DNA from: JACNKJ01 sp964344565
Lineage (GTDB): Bacteria > Krumholzibacteriota > Krumholzibacteriia > JACNKJ01
Direction: 5' to 3'
NCBI GenBank assembly: GCA_964344565.1
Contig: CAYFNT010000010.1
Coordinates: 33,719-97,718, forward strand
DNA length: 64,000 nucleotides
The notes below the pieces were generated by a model. The model ran no database searches. It was given only the letters and a program-made list of their open reading frames with translations, and was not told where the DNA came from. Positions within the stretch are counted from its first letter, which is position 1. Every line of letters starts with the position of its first letter. Made by a program: the position numbers and the translations under genes. Positions 51,623 through 59,223 of this stretch are shown here, one piece after another.

Positions 51623-51976
51623 TCAGATCGGCTGCAGAGCCGAATCGTTCGAGTCAAACCAGATTCCCCGCATCGCCGAATCGACGACTTCCCATTGACG
51701 GCGGTGGCTGACGAGCAGTTCCACTCCCGCCTCGGTCAAGCGGTAGTACTTCCGCCGCCGCCCCGTCTCCGACATCCCCCAGACCGCCTTCACGTAGTCC
51801 TTGCGTTCGAGTCGGTGAAGCAGGGGATAGAGCATTCCATCGGTCCATTGCAATTCGCCGCCGGACAGTTCCCCGACCCGCTTGATGATGGCGTAGCCGT
51901 AGCTCTCACCCTCGCTGAGGATGGCCAGCACCAGCGGTGTCGCCGACGCGGCGACGAGGTCTTTGCCGATATCCAT
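51623..51976 (-). CDS. PadR-family transcriptional regulator
   Basis: 117 residues with the PadR winged helix: ATPLVLAILSEGESYGYAII, the helix region LQWTDGMLYPLLHRLERKDY and the wing GRRRKYYRLTEAGVELL. ATG 51976 (MDIGKDLVAAS) is chosen over upstream codons because it is the usual family start and AAAGGGG precedes it. First gene of a pair with the HAAS membrane protein. An inverted repeat ATACAT-N9-ATGTAT (52005-52025) lies just upstream and may be its operator. Confidence 0.92.
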   Translation of the reverse strand: MDIGKDLVAASATPLVLAILSEGESYGYAIIKRVGELSGGELQWTDGMLYPLLHRLERKDYVKAVWGMSETGRRRKYYRLTEAGVELLVSHRRQWEVVDSAMRGIWFDSNDSALQPI

Positions 51977-52004
51977 GGCGAATGCCCCTTTCCCTAGAGG
52001 CACT

Positions 52005-52025
52005 ATACATTGTTGTTCTATGTAT
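52005..52025. promoter_or_regulatory. Possible PadR operator
   Basis: ATACAT and ATGTAT separated by nine bases, 28 bases upstream of the PadR start. Similar ATGT-N-ACAT dyads are typical of PadR sites. Confidence 0.5.
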
Positions 52026-52087
52026 GTCAACAGGCAGGGGGGTGTCAGCTATAAAGCATTGCATTTAAATAATTTACGGAAGAAGCT

Positions 52088-52276
52088 CTACTCCCGCCAG
52101 AAGGTCTTCAGGGTGCTCCAGCTCTCCAAGCGCGCAGCGGTGTTGGATTCGACCCTCGTCTGGAATTCCTGGATGGTGATGCCCGCGATGGTGTCGAGAT
52201 CCAGAAGCGCGCGCTTCTCGGACAGGGCCCTGGCCAACTCCGCACTGCCTAGATCCTCGAATCTGGATCTCCAAAC
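52088..52276 (-). pseudogene. C-terminal remnant of an unknown gene
   Basis: A 62-codon frame with natural composition but no start codon: it opens right after a TGA and reads RFEDLGSAELARALSEKRAL, then a helical stretch IAGITIQEFQTRVESNTAAR and the end LESWSTLKTFWRE before TAG. I take it as the last part of a lost gene. A TTG inside could start a shorter peptide, but no ribosome-binding site supports that. Confidence 0.4.
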
Positions 52277-52355
52277 TCATGTGAACTACCTGAGTTCGGG
52301 AACCCTAGCATGCGGGCTTTTCGGAGCGTCAATCCCCGGTCGAAGGCTCGAGGGT

Positions 52356-52754
52356 TCAGCCCTCGCCATGCACCTGGTAGATCATGATGAGGTTGCCGCA
52401 GGTGTCGTCCAGGGTGGCCATGGACGTTTCCCCCTGACGCACGGGCTCGCCCCGAAACTCCACGCCGAGGTCGACGAGTCGTTTGAACTCCGCGTCGATG
52501 TCGTCGACGAGGAATGCAGTCAGCGGAAGACCCTCTTCGTAGATAGCCTTCTTGAATACCTTGGTGGCCGGATGCTCGCCGCAGGGCTCCAGGAGCAATT
52601 CCGTGGCGTCGGGCTCTTCGGGACTCACGACCGTGACGTAGCGGGTTTCGCCCATGGGGATGTCATGCTTCTTCACGAAGCCCAACTTGCCCGTGTAGAA
52701 GTCGAGCGCTTTGTCGATGTCGGTGATGAATACGCTTTCGAGTCGGATCTTCAT
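52356..52754 (-). CDS. VOC-family (glyoxalase/bleomycin-resistance fold) protein
   Basis: 132 residues made of two beta-alpha-beta-beta-beta units of the vicinal-oxygen-chelate fold: SVFITDIDKALDFYTGKLGF opens the first and LTAFLVDDIDAEFKRLVDLG the second, ending DDTCGNLIMIYQ. ATG 52754 is chosen for the preceding GAGGG and fold start. Such proteins include glyoxalases, dioxygenases and antibiotic-binding proteins; this short one has only part of a metal site (Glu in TELLLEP and the late segment) and its substrate is unknown. The 294 bases upstream (52755-53048) contain no gene that I can support. Confidence 0.88.
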   Translation of the reverse strand: MKIRLESVFITDIDKALDFYTGKLGFVKKHDIPMGETRYVTVVSPEEPDATELLLEPCGEHPATKVFKKAIYEEGLPLTAFLVDDIDAEFKRLVDLGVEFRGEPVRQGETSMATLDDTCGNLIMIYQVHGEG

Positions 52755-53048
52755 TCTCGTACCCTCGCGATGAGTGGTTGATGAACGGGGCTGCTTCCAT
52801 CTGGATAGATGGCGAAGCAACGCCATCGGACTCCGCCCTAACCAACACGTCGACGAACAGCGTAGCACATACCCAGGACGCAAGTCAGCCTAGCCGATGG
52901 AAAAAGCAGTTAAGACCGCATCCCTTGAAGATTGGAAGACCGCGGCGATCTCGAAGGTTTCTTTGACCGCATGCTTACGCACCAGAGGGAAAGTATATTC
53001 AAAGTGGTTTTGGGACCTCGGCGACCGAGTTGAATCCAACGATTCACC

Positions 53049-54692
53049 TCAGTACAGGTATGCATCGCCTCCCTGGCCTCCGCCGGCCAGGATCGGCTGG
53101 TTTTCCGGATGCCTGTCCTCGTTGGCGCTGACCACGCGAATGGCAGCCGCGTCCTTGTACACGCACTTGGTCTCGCAGATGCCACAGCCGATACAGCGCT
53201 CCGGATCCACGCGGGGCACCTTCAGGTTTTTCATCTTGCCTTCGCGGGTCGTCACCTCGCGCAGCTGGAAGGTGATGGCCTTGTCCGGCACCGGACAGTG
53301 CTCCTCGCAGACGATGCACTCCCTGTCGTAGGCGTAGGGAAGGCAGCGCGTCGTGTCGAACACGGCCATGCCGATCTTGGCCGTTTTCTTTTCTTCCAGC
53401 GTCAAGGGGACGATCGCCTCGGTCGGGCAGACCTGTCCGCATGCGTGGCATTCGAACTCGCACCAGCCGATGGCCGGCACCAGCATAGGCGACCACAGGC
53501 CCTCCAACCCGGCCTCCGACCAAGTGGGTTGCAGTCCACCCGTAGGGCAGGTCTGCATGCACAGCCCGCACTTGACGCAACGCTCGAGGAAATCGCGCTC
53601 GGCCCTGGATCCCGGCGGCCGGATGAGCGCTGGCTCGAAGGTCTTGGCATTGGCGGCGGGCGTGATGCGCATCATCGAGAGGGCCGCCACGCCCCCCACC
53701 ATGGAGGCCAGGGCGCGGCGCCTGCCGATGTCGACGCGGCCGGTGGAAGTCCGTTTCCATGGCGTCGACCATGCGAAGTCAAGGCCCTGGTTGCTGCAGG
53801 ACGCGACGCAGTTCCAGCAGCCGAAGCATTCGGTCGAGAGCCACTTGTCGTGCTTCTCGGGTTGGGCCGCCGCGGGGCAGGAAAGCGTGCACTTGAAACA
53901 GCTGTTGCAGGCATCGGGATCGCTCTTCAGGCGCAACAGGGGACGGAATGCGAACAGTCCCAGCAATCCTCCCAGCGGGCAAACATATCGGCACCAGAAA
54001 CGGTTGCGGAAGAGGTTCAGAAGAAGAGCCGCCGTGAAGATCAGGAAGATGACGCCGGTACCCGAGAAGACGCGCAGTTCCGTGGCCGTGACCCGCTCCT
54101 GCCACCAGGCATAGAAGGGTTCGGTCATATCCCTCAAGTGCAACGATCCAAGGTGGGGATCGTTCATGTACACCGTGTTGGAAGCATGGCGCACGGCGAC
54201 GTCCAGAGCGGGCAGCACGGTCAGGGACACGCTGCGGTAGAGCAGCGAAAAGGGGTCCAGGGCACCGACCCACTGGGCGCCGAGAGCCGTCATGACCAGC
54301 AGGGCGATGAGGACGAAATACTTGGCCCTCTGCCAGCGGCTGAATTCCTCCGTCCGTTTGACCACCCGCCGGAACTGCCTTCGCAGGCTGGAGACGGCAT
54401 TGTGCAAGGTGCCCAGAGGGCAGAACCAGCCGCAGAAAACCCTGCCGAAGATCAAAGTGATCACCAAGGTCAAGAGGCCGAGCAGGGAGATCCCCACCAT
54501 GCTTCGGCTCGCCAACCATGCGCCGATCATCGCCAGGGGATCGAGGTCGAAGAACAGGTCCACGGGCGCGGTCGGCGCGGCGCCATCGGCCGGGCGATTG
54601 GCTGCGAGGAGGGCGAGGAAGAGCGCCAACGCCGACACCTGGACCGCGCGGCGGATCCAGATGATCAATCGCGCCTTGGCGATGACCGTCAT
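53049..54692 (-). CDS. Membrane polyferredoxin, NapH-NapG-like fusion
   Basis: 547 residues. ATG 54692 overlaps the stop of the DUF362 gene (ATGA). The first part (about 1-320) is NapH/YccM-like: membrane helices with RVFCGWFCPLGTLHNAV and RFWCRYVCPLGGLLGLF, then ferredoxin sites CNSCFKCTLSCP and CFGCWNCVASC. At about residue 322 a twin-arginine-like stretch, GRRRALASMVGGVAALSMM, begins a NapG/MauM-like half with CVKCGLCMQTCPTGG, CHACGQVCPTEA, CIVCEEHCP and CIGCGICETKC. Six cluster motifs in total suggest electron transfer from the quinone pool to an unknown periplasmic acceptor. No nitrate reductase genes are present in the window. Confidence 0.85.
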   Translation of the reverse strand: MTVIAKARLIIWIRRAVQVSALALFLALLAANRPADGAAPTAPVDLFFDLDPLAMIGAWLASRSMVGISLLGLLTLVITLIFGRVFCGWFCPLGTLHNAVSSLRRQFRRVVKRTEEFSRWQRAKYFVLIALLVMTALGAQWVGALDPFSLLYRSVSLTVLPALDVAVRHASNTVYMNDPHLGSLHLRDMTEPFYAWWQERVTATELRVFSGTGVIFLIFTAALLLNLFRNRFWCRYVCPLGGLLGLFAFRPLLRLKSDPDACNSCFKCTLSCPAAAQPEKHDKWLSTECFGCWNCVASCSNQGLDFAWSTPWKRTSTGRVDIGRRRALASMVGGVAALSMMRITPAANAKTFEPALIRPPGSRAERDFLERCVKCGLCMQTCPTGGLQPTWSEAGLEGLWSPMLVPAIGWCEFECHACGQVCPTEAIVPLTLEEKKTAKIGMAVFDTTRCLPYAYDRECIVCEEHCPVPDKAITFQLREVTTREGKMKNLKVPRVDPERCIGCGICETKCVYKDAAAIRVVSANEDRHPENQPILAGGGQGGDAYLY

Positions 54693-55636
54693 GAAAGGAT
54701 CCTTTCCACCGGATCGAGCGATGCGAAGTCCAGGGTGCCGAGTCCCTTCTCGGCCGCCGCAGCGATGTAGGAGATCTCGCCGGGATCGTGGCCCATGAGG
54801 GATGCGCCGAAGGCGTCCAGCGCGACGATGTCCGTACCCGCCGCGACCACGCCTTGCAGATCCACGTCCTCGGGATCGCCGCCCTGGGGACCGTGATCGG
54901 TCAGCACGCGTACGGCGTCGAGCACGGTCAGCCGAGGTTTCATGAAACGGGTGATGTCCGCCAGGCAGGCGTCCATGTTCTGATGCCACGCGCTGCGGTT
55001 GCCGGCGATCAGGCCCATGTAGTTCTTCATGGCGATGGAGCACTTGGTCAGGCCGTGGTGCTTGAGCACCGGCACGTTGATCACCAGATCCGCGTCGATC
55101 GCTTCACGGTAGACCGGCCATTTGTCGAGATATTCGCCGCCGAGCTCCATGTCCTGGAAACGCTTCTTGTCCAGATAGACCATCTTGCCGCCGGCCTCTT
55201 CCACCGCACTGGTGATGCCGCTGTTGCGGTAGGCCTGGCGTGCGGGCTGACAGGGATGATCGCCCACCTTCACGGTCTTGGCGCCGGCGGCTCGACACAG
55301 GCGGACCAGGGTGCCCACCACATCGGGATTCGTATTGGCCGCCAGTTCGGGCCGGCGATTCCATCCGATATTCGGCTTGACCCAGACCGTGTCCCCGTCG
55401 CTCACGAATCGCTCCATTCCACCGATGGAGGCGATGGCCGCTTCGGTAAGGCCCACCGCCGCGTCAGCCAGGTCCGCTCCCGCGAGCGCGGCCGGATCCC
55501 AACGGGCGATGGACATGGCGGGCAAGGGATTCGCAGCCTGCGCGGCTCGCGAAAGGGTGAGGAAATCGGCCAATAGCAAGCCGCCACCGACCAGGGTGGA
55601 AGTTTTCAGAAAGTCGCGTCGCGTGAGAGAAAACAA
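54689..55636 (-). CDS. Tat-exported DUF362 protein
   Basis: 315 residues beginning with a clear Tat signal (LTRRDFLKTS, then a hydrophobic stretch ending AAQA). The body is a DUF362 domain: VWVKPNIGWNRRPELAANTN, KTVKVGDHPCQPARQAY, DLVINVPVLKHHGLTKCSIA, MKNYMGLIAGNRSAWHQN and GGDPEDVDLQGVVAAGTDIV. DUF362 proteins are often linked to ferredoxins, and here the next gene is a polyferredoxin, overlapping by ATGA. A cysteine or two in conserved blocks (DHPC, TKCS) might bind a cofactor. The reaction is unknown. Confidence 0.85.
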   Translation of the reverse strand: MFSLTRRDFLKTSTLVGGGLLLADFLTLSRAAQAANPLPAMSIARWDPAALAGADLADAAVGLTEAAIASIGGMERFVSDGDTVWVKPNIGWNRRPELAANTNPDVVGTLVRLCRAAGAKTVKVGDHPCQPARQAYRNSGITSAVEEAGGKMVYLDKKRFQDMELGGEYLDKWPVYREAIDADLVINVPVLKHHGLTKCSIAMKNYMGLIAGNRSAWHQNMDACLADITRFMKPRLTVLDAVRVLTDHGPQGGDPEDVDLQGVVAAGTDIVALDAFGASLMGHDPGEISYIAAAAEKGLGTLDFASLDPVERILS

Positions 55637-55746
55637 GACAGGACCTCCGGGGTTGGCAGAGGAATCGGGATCGATCTGACATGATCAGGCTACAGGACCT
55701 GGCTGATGCCCGCAATGGACAAGACCACCGCCGATCCGTACCATGC

Positions 55747-55776
55747 TTGCGTGGCCAGGCAAGCTGCAAGTAGAAT
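55747..55776 (+). promoter_or_regulatory. Promoter of the lar operon
   Basis: TTGCGT (55747-55752), 18-base spacer, TAGAAT (55771-55776). Transcription would start close to the leader peptide ATG at 55788. Confidence 0.6.
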
Positions 55777-55787
55777 CCTATCGAGCT

Positions 55788-55820
55788 ATGTCCCAATTCG
55801 AGCGAATCGAGTGTACATGA
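55788..55820 (+). CDS. Possible 10-residue leader peptide coupled to larE
   Basis: ATG 55788 opens a ten-codon frame (MSQFERIECT) whose TGA stop overlaps the larE ATG as ATGA (55817-55820). larE itself has no visible Shine-Dalgarno, so ribosomes finishing this frame could reinitiate. A GTAC-N4-GTAC pattern (55813-55824) overlaps the junction. Whether the peptide is made is unknown; it may also simply mark a leaderless start. Confidence 0.35.
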   Translation: MSQFERIECT

Positions 55821-56629
55821 GTACCGAGCGAGTACAGATCATGATCGAAAGGCTCGAGCGATGGTTCGCCGAATGCGAATCCTGCGTGGTGGCATTCTCC
55901 GGCGGAATCGACAGTTCCCTGGTGGCTTACCTTGCCCGCAATCATCTCGGTCGCGAACGTTGTCTAGCGGTGGTCGGCAACTCCGCCAGTTTGAAGACCA
56001 AGGACCTCGCCGACGCCCGGCAGTTCGCCGACCGATATGACATCCCGCTGCGGATCATCGAGACCGAGGAGCTGTCCTCTGATGACTACCGCATCAATCC
56101 CGAGAACCGATGTTTCCATTGCAAGTCGGAGCTGTTCAGCAAACTCGATGAAGTTCGAAGGGAATTGGGCTTTCGATACATCCTCGGCGGGGAGAACCTC
56201 GACGATCACGGGGACTATCGCCCTGGATTGCAGGCGGCGGCGAAGTTCGAGGTGCGTGGTCCCCTGGCGGAGTGCTCCATCACGAAAAACGATCTTCGGG
56301 CCATCGCCCGATCCTTGGAATTGGAATGCTGGGAGAAACCAGCAAGCCCCTGTCTCAGTAGTCGCATCCCCTACTTCCAGGAGATCACCGCGATCAAGCT
56401 TCGACAGATCGAGGCCGGAGAAAGCTTCCTGGCCGAACGGGGATTTCCCGTCTCGCGTGTGCGGCACCATGACAGCTACGCCCGCATCGAGGTGCCCCAC
56501 GAACAGGTGCCCGATCTGCGTAGCCAGGAAACAGTTCTGGCCGAGGCCTTCGCTGAACTCGGATTCACCCGCATCGAGATCGACCCGGAGGGTTTCGTCT
56601 CCGGCAAACTGAATCGAGAGTTGGAATGA
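55817..56629 (+). CDS. larE: LarE, ATP-dependent sulfur insertase for nickel-pincer nucleotide cofactor
   Basis: 270-residue PP-loop enzyme that adenylates the cofactor precursor and donates sulfur to form the two thiocarboxylates of the nickel-pincer nucleotide. PP-loop VAFSGGIDSSLVAY (about 25-38), LGGENLDDHGDYRPG and the Cys block KPASPCLSSRIPY with C179, which matches the sacrificial Cys176 of Lactobacillus plantarum LarE. Two further cysteines, C99 and C102 in NRCFHCKSEL, create the three-cysteine pattern described for [4Fe-4S]-containing, non-sacrificial LarE proteins. First of a tight operon with larB and larC. Confidence 0.93.
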   Translation: MSTERVQIMIERLERWFAECESCVVAFSGGIDSSLVAYLARNHLGRERCLAVVGNSASLKTKDLADARQFADRYDIPLRIIETEELSSDDYRINPENRCFHCKSELFSKLDEVRRELGFRYILGGENLDDHGDYRPGLQAAAKFEVRGPLAECSITKNDLRAIARSLELECWEKPASPCLSSRIPYFQEITAIKLRQIEAGESFLAERGFPVSRVRHHDSYARIEVPHEQVPDLRSQETVLAEAFAELGFTRIEIDPEGFVSGKLNRELE

Positions 56630-57279
56630 ACGACCACCACATCGATTTCGAGCGCAAGGATCGGCAGGGATTCCCGGAGTTCGTCTACGGCGAGGCGAAG
56701 ACCCTGGAGCAGATCGCCGAGATCCTGGAGCTGTTCCGACAGAAGCAGCAGAGCTGTTTCGTGTCCCGCCTGCAGCCTGAAAAGGGCGAGTTGCTCGCGG
56801 CTCAGTTCGACGATTGCCGATACGATCCGGTTTCCCGCAGCCTTCAACTCGGACCGAATCACAAAGCGGACACGCCCGGTGTAGTGGCCATCATCGCAGC
56901 CGGCAGCTCCGATGCCCCGGTGGTTGCAGAGGCAGAGGCCGTCCTGACTTTCCTCGGAGTCGCTACCCGCGTCCTGTCCGACAAGGGAGTCGCAGGCCTT
57001 CATCGAACGCATGGGGCACTGCCGGAACTCGATGAGGCCGACGTCGTCATCGTCGTCGCCGGTTTCGAGGGAGCCTTGCCTTCGGTGCTCTCGGGTTTGA
57101 TCCGTCAACCCGTCATCGGTGTTCCAACAAGCGTGGGCTACGGTGTGGCAGTCGGCGGCACCACCGCACTTCACGCCATGTTGTCCAGCTGCGCCAGCGG
57201 ACTGACCGTCGTCAACATCGACAACGGATTCGGCGCGGCCATCGCCGCCAAACGCATCCTCAATCTAGGTCGGAAGTGA
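56626..57279 (+). CDS. larB: LarB, carboxylase/hydrolase of nicotinate adenine dinucleotide for the nickel-pincer cofactor
   Basis: 217-residue protein. LarB carboxylates nicotinic acid adenine dinucleotide and releases AMP, giving the first precursor of the nickel-pincer cofactor. The C-terminal part has the PurE/AIR-carboxylase fold: VVAIIAAGSSDAPVVAEAEA, DVVIVVAGFEGALPSVLSGL, PVIGVPTSVGYGVAVGGTTA and VVNIDNGFGAA. The N-terminus ends with EFVYGEAKTLEQIAEI, also typical. Overlaps larE by ATGA and larC by GTGA, showing translational coupling. Confidence 0.95.
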   Translation: MNDHHIDFERKDRQGFPEFVYGEAKTLEQIAEILELFRQKQQSCFVSRLQPEKGELLAAQFDDCRYDPVSRSLQLGPNHKADTPGVVAIIAAGSSDAPVVAEAEAVLTFLGVATRVLSDKGVAGLHRTHGALPELDEADVVIVVAGFEGALPSVLSGLIRQPVIGVPTSVGYGVAVGGTTALHAMLSSCASGLTVVNIDNGFGAAIAAKRILNLGRK

Positions 57280-58445
57280 GAATGATACTCAAGATCGAAC
57301 CTTTCTCGGGCATCAGCGGCGACATGATGCTGGGCGCCCTGGTCGAATTGACTGACGGCTCATCACTTCTTCAAGCACTGCCCGCACAACTGGGCTTGAG
57401 CGGGGTATCGGTGGGTATCGAAAAAGTCAGCAAGAGCGGGATCCAGTGCACTCAGGTGTCCGTTGTCGATGAATCTGAGCCCAAGGCACGCTTCCTGAGC
57501 GAGATCAGGAACATCCTCGATGCAGCCGAACTGCCACGGGCCGCACGGGACTTCGCCCATGATGTCTTTACGATTCTCGGGGAAGCCGAGGCCGCCGTTC
57601 ATGGCTGTTCCGTCGAGGAAGTGCACTTTCACGAGGTCGGCGCCGTCGATGCCCTCATCGATATTACTGGCACCGCGCTACTTCTCGCCGAGCTGAACAT
57701 CTCGGCAGCATGCGCCACACCGGTCTGCGTTGGATCTGGAACCGTGGACTGCTCCCATGGTCGACTTCCCGTGCCCGCACCGGCCACCGAACGGATTCTT
57801 CGGGGGATGCCCACCTATCCCGGACCGATCGAGAAGGAGATGACCACACCCACCGGGGCGGCGATCCTCAAGGCCCTGGGGCCGTCCTGGCAGATCCCGG
57901 CCATGACGGCGAAGGCATCGGGATATGGAGCGGCCCAGCGAGATCTCGAGCAACCCAATTGCCTGCGCCTGAGCCTGGGACAGCCACTGGACGAATCATC
58001 GCAGTCGGAACAGGCCTGGTTGATCCAGACCAATCTCGACGACAGCACCGGCGAGCTCCTCGGCGAACACCTGCAGGGGCTCTTGCTCGAAGCCGGCGCC
58101 TTGGACGTGAACCTCTGCCCCCTCTTGATGAAGAAGGGGCGACCCGGGCAGCGCCTGGAGCTCCTTTGCCAGGCGGCGCAGCTACCGAAGCTCATCGAAC
58201 TGGTTCTGACGGAGACCAGTGCCATCGGGCTGCGCTACTTCCCCATCAATCGCACGGTGTTGGCCCGCTCGATGGAAACCGTCGTAACTCGATACGGTGA
58301 GATCTCAGTCAAGTGCGTCGTTCTGCCTTCGGGTAAACTTCGCAGGACGCCCGAGTACGAGGATTGCCGACGCTGCGCCGCCGAGTCAGGTGCAAGCCTG
58401 CAAGAGATCATGCGCGAGGCATTGCGCCATTGCGACAAGGCATAG
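57276..58445 (+). CDS. larC: LarC, nickel insertion protein for the nickel-pincer cofactor (single frame)
   Basis: 389-residue nickel cyclometallase (former DUF111) that inserts nickel into the bis-thiocarboxylated precursor. N-terminal motif FSGISGDMMLGALVEL, the metal-rich block HGCSVEEVHFHEVGAVDALI (with His and Glu ligands), GRLPVPAPATERILRG and a C-terminal CTP-binding half with LIQTNLDDSTGELLGEHLQ and ALDVNLCPLLMKKGRPGQ. In some lactobacilli larC needs a programmed frameshift to join LarC1 and LarC2; here both halves are in one frame. Start GTG 57276 overlaps the larB stop; ATG 57282 is an alternative. LarA, the best known user of the cofactor, is not in the window. Confidence 0.95.
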   Translation: MRMILKIEPFSGISGDMMLGALVELTDGSSLLQALPAQLGLSGVSVGIEKVSKSGIQCTQVSVVDESEPKARFLSEIRNILDAAELPRAARDFAHDVFTILGEAEAAVHGCSVEEVHFHEVGAVDALIDITGTALLLAELNISAACATPVCVGSGTVDCSHGRLPVPAPATERILRGMPTYPGPIEKEMTTPTGAAILKALGPSWQIPAMTAKASGYGAAQRDLEQPNCLRLSLGQPLDESSQSEQAWLIQTNLDDSTGELLGEHLQGLLLEAGALDVNLCPLLMKKGRPGQRLELLCQAAQLPKLIELVLTETSAIGLRYFPINRTVLARSMETVVTRYGEISVKCVVLPSGKLRRTPEYEDCRRCAAESGASLQEIMREALRHCDKA

Positions 58446-58482
58446 ATGAGACAACTCCCATCTCGATCATGTAGGAGATCCG

Positions 58483-59148
58483 ATGAAACTCGCCATAGAA
58501 GGAACGGTTGCACAATCAGCTCAACTGACTTTCGACCCGGGTGAGTCCGCCTGGGCCTCCAAAGGTTCGATCATCGGCTACACCTCGGGCTTGAAGTGGG
58601 ACATCAGGGTTCCAGGGGGAATAGGTGGCGCGGTCAGACGTTCTCTATCGGGCGAGGGAATCTCACTGACCCATATCGAATCAACGGGAGAAGGCCAGAC
58701 CATCACCCTCGGTGCCAATTCAGCCGGGCACATCGTGGAATGGGATCTGGAAACCTTGGGACCGGTACTCACCACCCGTGGTGCTTTCTTGGCTGCGTGG
58801 GGAAAAGAAGTAAACATCACCGTATCGGTTGCTCGTCGAGCGGGCGCCGCCTTCTTCGGAGGGGCAGGCCTTTTTCTTCAGCGCATCGAGGGGCAGGGGA
58901 AAGTTTTGATTCACGGTCGTGGGGATTTCAGAGAACTGCGCCTGGACGAAGGTGAGGTGTATCGCGTGAGCACTGGAAACCTGGCCGCCTTTTCCGATGG
59001 CCTTGACTACGACATCGAGTCCGTGGGCTCGATAAGAAAAAGCCTCTTCAGCAAGGAGGGCTTCTTCTTAACCCGCCTGACCGGTCCAGGATCAATCTTC
59101 CTGCAAACCATGAAATCTTTGAAACTAGGGCACCCCAGCGGTCAATGA
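58483..59148 (+). CDS. AIM24-family protein
   Basis: 221 residues forming a three-sided beta-helix-like AIM24 fold: FDPGESAWASKGSIIGYTSG, then a glycine-rich middle (GAAFFGGAGLFLQRIEGQGK) and the late block SIRKSLFSKEGFFLTRLTGP, which is diagnostic of the family (TIGR00266-like). AIM24 proteins occur in bacteria and mitochondria with no settled function. The gene lies 37 bases after larC, so it probably belongs to the same transcript, although a role in the cofactor pathway is not established. No signal peptide. Followed by a bidirectional terminator. Confidence 0.88.
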   Translation: MKLAIEGTVAQSAQLTFDPGESAWASKGSIIGYTSGLKWDIRVPGGIGGAVRRSLSGEGISLTHIESTGEGQTITLGANSAGHIVEWDLETLGPVLTTRGAFLAAWGKEVNITVSVARRAGAAFFGGAGLFLQRIEGQGKVLIHGRGDFRELRLDEGEVYRVSTGNLAAFSDGLDYDIESVGSIRKSLFSKEGFFLTRLTGPGSIFLQTMKSLKLGHPSGQ

Positions 59149-59167
59149 CACGACCTTCCAGACCCGA

Positions 59168-59201
59168 AAGAGCCGAGCCCACGCGAGTGGACTCGGCTCT
59201 T
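59168..59201. terminator. Bidirectional terminator
   Basis: AAGAGCCGAGCCCAC / GTGGACTCGGCTCTT, stem of about 15 pairs with one mismatch and loop GCGA, between the convergent AIM24 and BNR-protein genes. Confidence 0.85.
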
Positions 59202-59223
59202 CAATCCAGCGCATAGCGCGATG

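Noticed and set aside
52897..53331. Plus-strand open frame of 144 codons
   Set aside because: More than half is antisense of the polyferredoxin; no domain and weak start context.
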